A DNA stretch of 11,614 bases from Chitinophagaceae bacterium (lineage in GTDB: Bacteria; Bacteroidota; Bacteroidia; Chitinophagales; Chitinophagaceae). The DNA lies in the NCBI GenBank assembly GCA_025455665.1, contig JALOMC010000040.1, forward strand, positions 1 to 11,614, given 5' to 3'. How positions within the stretch are numbered: position 1 is the stretch's first letter; each line of letters starts with the position of its first letter. Position numbers and translations under genes: made by a program. The notes beneath the pieces are model-generated. The model worked only from the letters and a program-made list of their open reading frames with translations. It did no database searches and was not told where the DNA came from. Below are positions 6,907 through 11,614 of the stretch, one piece after another.

Positions 6907-8100
6907 TTATTTGGCAGGTGCCACCGCTACTGTTGTATCGGCAGGCGCTACCACTTTACTGTCGTCGTACAAATCGCCTTGCGCCTCTTTGGCATTTGGC
7001 GGATTGGTTCCCTTCAAGCTTTTCACATAGCTGGCTAGCTGCGCCATTTGCACAGGCGAAAAATCATCTTTCCAACTCCGCATACCTTTTTCTACCCAAC
7101 CGTACTTAATGGACTTGAATACATCGCCAATGCCCCCACCATGTATCCAATAGTCATCGGTCAAATTGGGTCCCACTGTGTTTCCTTCGCCGGCAGTGCC
7201 ATGGCAGGCTACACAGTTAGTTGCAAACAACGCCTTGCCAGCTGCTATGCCATCGGCATCCAGCATCTTTACCGAGTTTTCATCCACATTATTAGCCGAC
7301 TTTGCCAGGTAAGCTGCTTTTTCTTCTTCCGCCTTCTTAATGGCTATTTGCAATTCCTCTGCCTGTAACGGGGCACTGTGCGACACGTGATAACGATACA
7401 AATACACCGCCGAAAACAGAATAGAGATGGCGAAAGCAATGGTCCACCACGGCGGCAGCTTATTGTCAAGCTCACTTATACCGTCATAATCGTGGCTCAA
7501 ATCAATTTCCTGCTCTTGTTCCAGCGGCTTGGCCTTGCTGATACGGTACCACCAACTTTCTTTCGGGGCCGCCGCAGCAGCTTCTTTATCGGTCGCAAAT
7601 ACCCGCTTGCTCTCAATACCTACCAAAAACTTCAGTTGGTACACCAGCGCAATCAGGATCACAATTTCCACAGCAATCACTGCGATAAGTAGGTAAAAAG
7701 TAAAGGGCGAAAGGCCATTGATGCTATTGTCGACCACTGCAGGTGTGGCAGCAACATCGGTCGCCTGGCCTATAGCCACCATCGACCACAGCGAGCTACC
7801 AATCAGCAACAGGATGACTTTCACAGCCGGATTTTCAATACCAACGCGGGCAGCAGCTGCCCGCTCCTGGCGAAGCCGATCTCTGAATAAAGAGGTCGCA
7901 CTGTTTACCACACTGCCCAGTATGGCAATGGCCAAGGCCAGTAAAATCATAATAGCCACCAGCATTTGCGCCAGCGGATTGCTCATGGTGCTGGGTGGCT
8001 TAGGCTGAGCTGCTGCCAGCTGTGCAATGCTTGTAAACAGTACAAGCAACAACACTGCTTTGCCAGCCACCTTATGGTTGAAAGTGAGAAAACGTATCAT
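6907..8100 (-). CDS. ccoP: CcoP, mono-haem c-type subunit of cbb3 oxidase with N-terminal membrane extension
   Basis: A complete 397-residue protein. The canonical CcoP segment is YDGISELDNKLPPWW (205-219) followed by a membrane helix (about 218-237). A cytochrome c domain at about 282-365 has C296-V-A-C299-H300, a G-P-N-L loop at 310-313 and M340 as likely sixth haem ligand. Only one CXXCH is present, whereas proteobacterial CcoP has two. Upstream is an unusual extension: a signal-peptide-like segment (14-31), then hydrophobic helices at about 43-63, 93-112 and 132-155. A charged helical linker (246-268) and an Ala/Val/Pro-rich tail (after 365) complete it. CcoP receives electrons from soluble cytochrome c or quinol-oxidising complexes and passes them to CcoO. 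It lies 15 bases after ccoQ and abuts ccoG. Confidence 0.94.
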   Translation of the reverse strand: MIRFLTFNHKVAGKAVLLLVLFTSIAQLAAAQPKPPSTMSNPLAQMLVAIMILLALAIAILGSVVNSATSLFRDRLRQERAAAARVGIENPAVKVILLLIGSSLWSMVAIGQATDVAATPAVVDNSINGLSPFTFYLLIAVIAVEIVILIALVYQLKFLVGIESKRVFATDKEAAAAAPKESWWYRISKAKPLEQEQEIDLSHDYDGISELDNKLPPWWTIAFAISILFSAVYLYRYHVSHSAPLQAEELQIAIKKAEEEKAAYLAKSANNVDENSVKMLDADGIAAGKALFATNCVACHGTAGEGNTVGPNLTDDYWIHGGGIGDVFKSIKYGWVEKGMRSWKDDFSPVQMAQLASYVKSLKGTNPPNAKEAQGDLYDDSKVVAPADTTVAVAPAK

Positions 8101-8115
8101 GGAAGGTTAGTTTAA

Positions 8116-8277
8116 TTAGGATTGGAGTGGAAGGTTACCGTTGTCTTGCATGCGCTTTTTATCGGCCCCAATAACCCATACAGCTACGGCAGTAAAAAAC
8201 ACCACGAAAATTACGAGACCAATGAGCGGAAAAATTTCGACGCCGGCAATACTCTTGAGGTAATTGATGAACTTCAT
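8116..8277 (-). CDS. ccoQ: CcoQ-like small subunit of cbb3 oxidase
   Basis: A 53-residue protein found by translating the gap between ccoNO and ccoP. It begins MKFINYLKSIAGVEIFPLIG, has one membrane helix at about residues 15-37, then a short charged cytoplasmic tail (GADKKRMQDNG). Size, single helix and position between ccoO and ccoP are those of CcoQ, which stabilises the oxidase and the CcoP association. The start is 8 bases after the ccoNO stop and the stop is 15 bases before ccoP. These tight spacings, plus the sensible translation, support a real gene. CcoQ sequences are poorly conserved, so the name rests on position and topology. Confidence 0.85.
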   Translation of the reverse strand: MKFINYLKSIAGVEIFPLIGLVIFVVFFTAVAVWVIGADKKRMQDNGNLPLQS

Positions 8278-8285
8278 GGTAGCGC

Positions 8286-10427
8286 TTATTTGATGGTGAC
8301 GGCATCTTTGTTTTCGCCTTTGATATCAGTTCCCAGTCGCTGCAGATAAGCAATCAACGCAATAATCTCCCGATCAGGTGCCGTCTTGATCTTATCTTTC
8401 TTTAATCCGTCCGCTATAGCTTTTGCCTGCGTTTGCAAATCGCTGATTGCCTTGGCTTCATAGCCCTCTTCATAGGGTACGCCCAAGGTGCGCATTGCCG
8501 CCACCTTGGCTTCGGTCAGGTTGGTACTAAGCGGTGCATCCAACAACCAGGGATAATTTGGCATCAAACTTCCCGGACTCATCAGCGCCGGCTTCAGCAT
8601 ATGATTGTAGTGCCAGCTATCCGGATACTTACCGCCAATGCGGGCCAAATCGGGACCAGTACGCTTGCTACCCCACTGAAATGGATGGTCGTACACAAAC
8701 TCGCCGGCCTTGCTGTATTCGCCATAGCGTACCACCTCATCGCGGAAGGGACGCACCAACTGTGAGTGACAAGTATAGCAGCCTTCACGTATATAAATAT
8801 CCCGACCCTCCAACTCAAGTGGCGTATATGGTTTCACCGCAGCAATGGTGGGAATGTTTGACTTTACCAGGAAGGTGGGCACCAATTCGAGGATACCACC
8901 AATAGCTACTACCACCAGGCTCAGCACCAGCATTTGCACGGGCCTACGCTCAATCCATGCATGCCAGAAATTGTACCCTTTGTGCGGTGCATAGGCTTTG
9001 GCCAGTGCCGGCGCTTCGGCATACTCTGTCGGAATGAACTTGCCTGCTGCCACTGTTTTCCAAACGTTGTAAATCATCAAGAAAACACCGGCGAGATAAA
9101 GTGTTCCTCCTACTCCCCGCAGTATGTACATGGGGCGGATGTTGGTCACCGTTTGCAAAAACTGATACTTCAGCGTTCCTTCTGGTGTAAACTCCTTCCA
9201 CATGAGGGCTTGTGAGAAACCAGCCCAGTACATGGGTATAGCGTACAAAATGATACCCAGCGTACCGATCCAAAAATGGTTGGCGGCTAATTTCTTACTG
9301 TACAGTTCGGTACCATATAACCGAGGAATAAGGAAGTAAATAGCACCGAATGTCAAAAATCCGTTCCACCCAAGCGCACCTACGTGCACGTGTGCTACGG
9401 TCCAGTCAGTAAAGTGCGAAATGGCGTTCACGTTTTTAAGGCTGAGCATGGGCCCCTCAAATGTGCTCATACCGTAGCAGGTAAGTGCCACTACAAAAAA
9501 TTTCAAAATGGGCTCTTCGCGTACTTTATCCCAGGCACCACGCAGGGTCATCAGGCCATTGAGCATACCTGCCCATGATGGCAAAATGAGCATGACACTG
9601 AATACAGTACCCAACGACTGTGCCCAATCGGGCAGGGCACTGTACAACAGGTGGTGCGGACCAGCCCAGATGTACAAAAAGATGAGTGCCCAAAAATGTA
9701 CAATGCTCCACCGATAACTGTATACAGGCCGGTTAGCCGCTTTAGGTACAAAGTAGTACATCACACCAATGAAGGGGGTGGTGAGGAAGAAAGCCACCGC
9801 ATTGTGACCGTACCACCACTGCACCAGCGCATCCTGCACGCCGGCATACCAGCTATAGCTTTTCAGCATGCTCACCGGCAGCTCAAACGAGTTGACGATG
9901 TGCAACATAGCCACCGTCACCCAGGTAGCTATCCAAAACCACACTGCCACATACATGTGCCGCTCTCTGCGCTGAATAATGGTCATGAACATATTGATAC
10001 CAAACACCACCCAGATCAGCGTAATGGCAATATCAATAGGCCACTCCAACTCGGCATACTCCTTGCCAGTAGTATGGCCCGTAATGAGCGTAACCGCTGC
10101 TGATACAATGATGACCTGCCATCCCCAGAAATGAATCCAGCCAAGCTTTTCACTCCACATCGATGCTTTCATGAGGCGTGGCAAAGCATAGTACACCGTC
10201 ATGAAAATGGCATTTCCCACAAAAGCGAAAATGACCGCATTGGTATGAATGGGCCGGATACGACCGAAAGTGGTATAGGCAAAATCGAAGTTGAGTGCCG
10301 GAAACGCCATTTGAAAGGCGACCAGCAAGCCCACCAACATACCCACTACTCCCCAAATGATGGAAGCAAACAAGAATGCTTTCGGCAACTTGTTGTCGTA
10401 GTGAAATTTTTCTAATGGTTGTTGCAT
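8286..10427 (-). CDS. ccoNO: CcoNO, fused catalytic subunit I and mono-haem subunit II of cbb3 cytochrome c oxidase
   Basis: A complete 713-residue fusion. The CcoN part (to about residue 465) is the multi-helix haem-copper core reducing O2 to water and pumping protons. Visible ligands are H61 (low-spin haem b), H208 in WYGHNA and H258/H259 in AGPHH (Cu-B), and H346 and H348 in AHVHVG (high-spin b3 and low-spin haem b). Y252 is the likely active-site tyrosine of the C-family. The CcoO part starts with a membrane helix at about 497-516 and has the haem c motif C550-Y-T-C553-H554 and M622 in SLMPNYPW as sixth ligand. In proteobacteria these are two genes; the fusion is known in Bacteroidota. 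There is no in-frame stop at the junction. It lies 23 bases after ccoS and 8 bases before ccoQ. Confidence 0.97.
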   Translation of the reverse strand: MQQPLEKFHYDNKLPKAFLFASIIWGVVGMLVGLLVAFQMAFPALNFDFAYTTFGRIRPIHTNAVIFAFVGNAIFMTVYYALPRLMKASMWSEKLGWIHFWGWQVIIVSAAVTLITGHTTGKEYAELEWPIDIAITLIWVVFGINMFMTIIQRRERHMYVAVWFWIATWVTVAMLHIVNSFELPVSMLKSYSWYAGVQDALVQWWYGHNAVAFFLTTPFIGVMYYFVPKAANRPVYSYRWSIVHFWALIFLYIWAGPHHLLYSALPDWAQSLGTVFSVMLILPSWAGMLNGLMTLRGAWDKVREEPILKFFVVALTCYGMSTFEGPMLSLKNVNAISHFTDWTVAHVHVGALGWNGFLTFGAIYFLIPRLYGTELYSKKLAANHFWIGTLGIILYAIPMYWAGFSQALMWKEFTPEGTLKYQFLQTVTNIRPMYILRGVGGTLYLAGVFLMIYNVWKTVAAGKFIPTEYAEAPALAKAYAPHKGYNFWHAWIERRPVQMLVLSLVVVAIGGILELVPTFLVKSNIPTIAAVKPYTPLELEGRDIYIREGCYTCHSQLVRPFRDEVVRYGEYSKAGEFVYDHPFQWGSKRTGPDLARIGGKYPDSWHYNHMLKPALMSPGSLMPNYPWLLDAPLSTNLTEAKVAAMRTLGVPYEEGYEAKAISDLQTQAKAIADGLKKDKIKTAPDREIIALIAYLQRLGTDIKGENKDAVTIK

Positions 10428-10450
10428 ACGAAACGGATTGTTTTTACAAG

Positions 10451-10606
10451 CTATTGTTTGGGTTTTGGTTGATCATCGAACAGCATACGGAGTGGTGGGC
10501 CGTAGTCATCATCAAACTGACCATTGCGGGCACTTATTAAAAAGGCAACTAAAAAGCCACCCGCAACCAGAATGCTGGCTATCAGTAGTATGAGCATGAC
10601 TGCCAT
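10451..10606 (-). CDS. ccoS: CcoS, small cbb3 oxidase maturation protein
   Basis: A 51-residue protein found by translating the stretch upstream of ccoNO. It has an N-terminal membrane helix (about 3-25) followed by the conserved CcoS pattern: a short SARNGQFDD-D-YGPPLRML tail (residues 26-42), matching the 'F-DD-P..R.L' ending of the family. CcoS is needed for haem and Cu-B insertion into CcoN in other bacteria. A GAGG at 10611-10614 (read on the minus strand) lies 4 bases before the ATG. It is the first gene of the operon, 23 bases before ccoNO, and is separated from upstream ccoI by 272 bases containing a terminator and promoter signals. Confidence 0.9.
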   Translation of the reverse strand: MAVMLILLIASILVAGGFLVAFLISARNGQFDDDYGPPLRMLFDDQPKPKQ

Positions 10607-10663
10607 AGGACCTCAGATTTTTGAACAAAAGGCTCAGTGAAGAATGTGGGCTGTGTACGAAAT

Positions 10664-10671
10664 CAAAACTA
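10664..10671 (-). promoter_or_regulatory. Candidate -7 promoter element for the ccoS-ccoNO operon
   Basis: Read on the minus strand this is TAGTTTTG, an exact match to the Bacteroidota -7 consensus TAnnTTTG. Transcription would begin near 10660, leaving a leader of about 50 bases before ccoS. No TTG is present at the expected -33 distance, so the promoter may depend on an activator; the FNR-like dyad upstream would supply one. Confidence 0.5.
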
Positions 10672-10687
10672 TTTTCCGGCTATACCA

Positions 10688-10700
10688 CTGTCAGTGACAG
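10688..10700. promoter_or_regulatory. Perfect 13-bp palindrome over the expected -33 region
   Basis: CTGTCA-G-TGACAG, two 6-base arms around a single central base. It is centred about 34 bases upstream of the predicted start of the ccoS transcript, where the -33 element would be. A bound protein there could block or replace RNA polymerase contacts. A further TGTCAG half-site lies at 10735-10740. I do not recognise the cognate regulator. Confidence 0.4.
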
Positions 10701-10714
10701 CACTCATAGGGCTC

Positions 10715-10730
10715 CATGATTTTCGTCATG
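10715..10730. promoter_or_regulatory. FNR/FixK-like (Crp-Fnr family) operator upstream of ccoS
   Basis: The dyad CATGA-N6-TCATG spans 16 bases and has the same geometry as Crp-family sites. Its core ATGAT-TTTC-GTCAT matches 8 of 10 positions of the FNR/FixK consensus TTGAY-N4-RTCAA, and the two mismatches are symmetric. It is centred about 62 bases upstream of the predicted transcription start, a classic class I activator position. cbb3 operons are commonly activated under low oxygen by FNR or FixK proteins, so the placement makes sense. Confidence 0.5.
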
Positions 10731-10810
10731 TTTGTGTCAGCTTTGTTCAATACAGCGCTGTTAATCATTCAAATAATTCTACAAGCGCCCTATCAGTAGC
10801 CCCGCTTTGG

Positions 10811-10840
10811 AAAAAAAAGCTCCGACAAATGTGCCGAAGC
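10811..10840 (-). terminator. Intrinsic terminator after ccoI
   Basis: On the minus strand a 9-bp stem (GCTTCGGCA / TGTCGGAGC, including two G-U pairs) with a 4-base loop is followed at once by eight T residues. It lies 38 bases past the ccoI stop codon and ahead of the promoter signals for ccoS, so it should end the ccoI transcript before the oxidase operon. Confidence 0.8.
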
Positions 10841-10878
10841 GGAATAGAAGTATGAAACGATGAAGTGAATGGCTTTGG

Positions 10879-11614
10879 CTATCGGCCGGAAGATTGGCGC
10901 AGCCTGCCACGGCCAGACTCGATACCCAGCCAGGTAATGAGAATAATGGAAATGCTGCTACTGGGCATAAGTATAGCGGCCACCAGCGGACTGAGTGCTC
11001 CCTGAAACGCAAAAGACAGCCCCACCATATTGTACAAAATAGAAATGATGAAAGAGATAACAACCACCTTCCTGCCACGTTTCGCCATCGATACATAGCG
11101 ATGCAGTAAATGCAATCTTCCTGCCTCCATAATAGCATCGCAGCCTGGCGAAAAAATATTGATATCTTCCGTAACAGCAATACCCACTTGTGCCGCCTTC
11201 AGTGCACCGGCATCATTCAGTCCATCTCCCACCATCATTACCACATCACCTGCTTGCCTGCATTGCTCTACATACCGCAGCTTATCGGCGGGTGCCTGGT
11301 TGAATCGGATATTGGCCGAGGCACCCAGTAACTGCTGAATAGCCTGATGCTCAGCATCGTTGTCGCCACTCAGTACCGAAAGTTTACGATTGGGTAGCAA
11401 ACGCCTGATCATCCGCTGCAAACCGAGGCGATAGTGATTGCGTAGCAAAAAGAAACCCTGCTGTTTACCATCTATACTCCACGCCACTACAGATGAGCGA
11501 ACATCGAAATGGTGGTGACCCCAAACAAATTGCGGACTGCCAAACTTCACATGACAATCATTGATCCAGGCTTCTACGCCACGTCCGGCATGCTCCTTTA
11601 CATGGGTGAGGTGC
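10879..11614 (-). CDS. ccoI: CcoI (FixI-type) copper-transporting P-type ATPase, 3' part only
   Basis: The frame is open from the window edge to a TAG at 10879-10881, giving the last 244 residues of a larger protein (the family is usually about 700-850 residues). It contains the end of the ATP-binding domain, with GRG near the start of the visible part, the hinge motif GDGLNDAGAL (encoded at 11200-11229), and the two final membrane helices with the conserved YN (in ILYNMVG) and the LSPLVAAILMPSSS stretch. This family exports Cu(I) across the cytoplasmic membrane for Cu-B insertion into cbb3 oxidase. The phosphorylation site and metal-binding CPC motif lie outside the window. A GTG at 11550 looks like a start but the homologous frame continues upstream of it. 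The name rests on family plus position next to ccoS. Confidence 0.88.
   Translation of the reverse strand, partial: HLTHVKEHAGRGVEAWINDCHVKFGSPQFVWGHHHFDVRSSVVAWSIDGKQQGFFLLRNHYRLGLQRMIRRLLPNRKLSVLSGDNDAEHQAIQQLLGASANIRFNQAPADKLRYVEQCRQAGDVVMMVGDGLNDAGALKAAQVGIAVTEDINIFSPGCDAIMEAGRLHLLHRYVSMAKRGRKVVVISFIISILYNMVGLSFAFQGALSPLVAAILMPSSSISIILITWLGIESGRGRLRQSSGR

Noticed and set aside
10802..10842. Alternative hairpin CCGCTTTGG / CCGAAGCGG overlapping the ccoI terminator, suggestive of an attenuator
   Set aside because: The competing arm lies downstream of the T-tract on the transcribed strand, so it would be made only after termination had been decided, and on that strand it has a mismatch.
10779..11180. 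A 133-codon minus-strand frame overlapping the ccoI end and its terminator
   Set aside because: It overlaps ccoI in another frame, reads through the terminator hairpin and shows no recognisable motif.
10879..11550. A 223-residue protein starting at a GTG at 11550 as a complete gene
   Set aside because: The P-type ATPase frame continues upstream without a stop to the window edge, so this is the 3' part of ccoI, not a short gene.

Overview
The window carries an almost complete cbb3-type (C-family haem-copper) cytochrome c oxidase locus from a member of the Bacteroidota, probably Chitinophagaceae or a relative. This assignment is inferred from three things: a fused CcoN-CcoO subunit with a mono-haem CcoP, a secreted HExxHxxGxxHN zinc metalloprotease of the DUF5118/DUF5117/DUF4953 type, and TAnnTTTG-type -7 promoter elements. 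No rRNA, tRNA, CRISPR array, insertion sequence or phage gene was seen.

Right part (about 4200-11614, all minus strand), read in the direction of transcription: the 3' part of ccoI (copper P-type ATPase, cut by the window edge), an intrinsic terminator, then a short regulatory region with an FNR/FixK-like dyad, a 13-bp palindrome and a TAGTTTTG -7 element. After it come ccoS, ccoNO, ccoQ, ccoP, ccoG, ccoH and a TauE/SafE (DsbD_2-like) membrane protein. Gaps within this run are 0-64 bases, so it is probably one operon. CcoNO and CcoP are the catalytic and electron-entry subunits, CcoQ is the small stabilising subunit, and CcoS, CcoG, CcoH, CcoI and the SafE-like protein are assembly and copper-delivery factors. 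The two small genes ccoS (51 aa) and ccoQ (53 aa) were found by translating the gaps. The operon ends at a perfect 16-bp stem terminator, which it shares with a convergent gene.

Middle part (about 2655-4124): a plus-strand gene for a free-standing cobalamin-binding domain protein (methylmalonyl-CoA mutase small-subunit type) lies divergent to a minus-strand aldo/keto reductase. A good Bacteroidota-style promoter for the cobalamin protein sits in the 66-base gap between them.

Left part (1-2534, minus strand): a large secreted zinc metalloprotease gene that runs off the left edge. A long plus-strand open frame opposite it (111-1970) is an antisense shadow.

Most of the window is recognisable respiratory machinery. 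The points that merit a closer look are the regulatory region between ccoI and ccoS, the terminator that uncouples ccoI from the oxidase operon, the N-terminally extended CcoP, the orphan B12-domain protein, and histidine clusters in the reductase and the protease.
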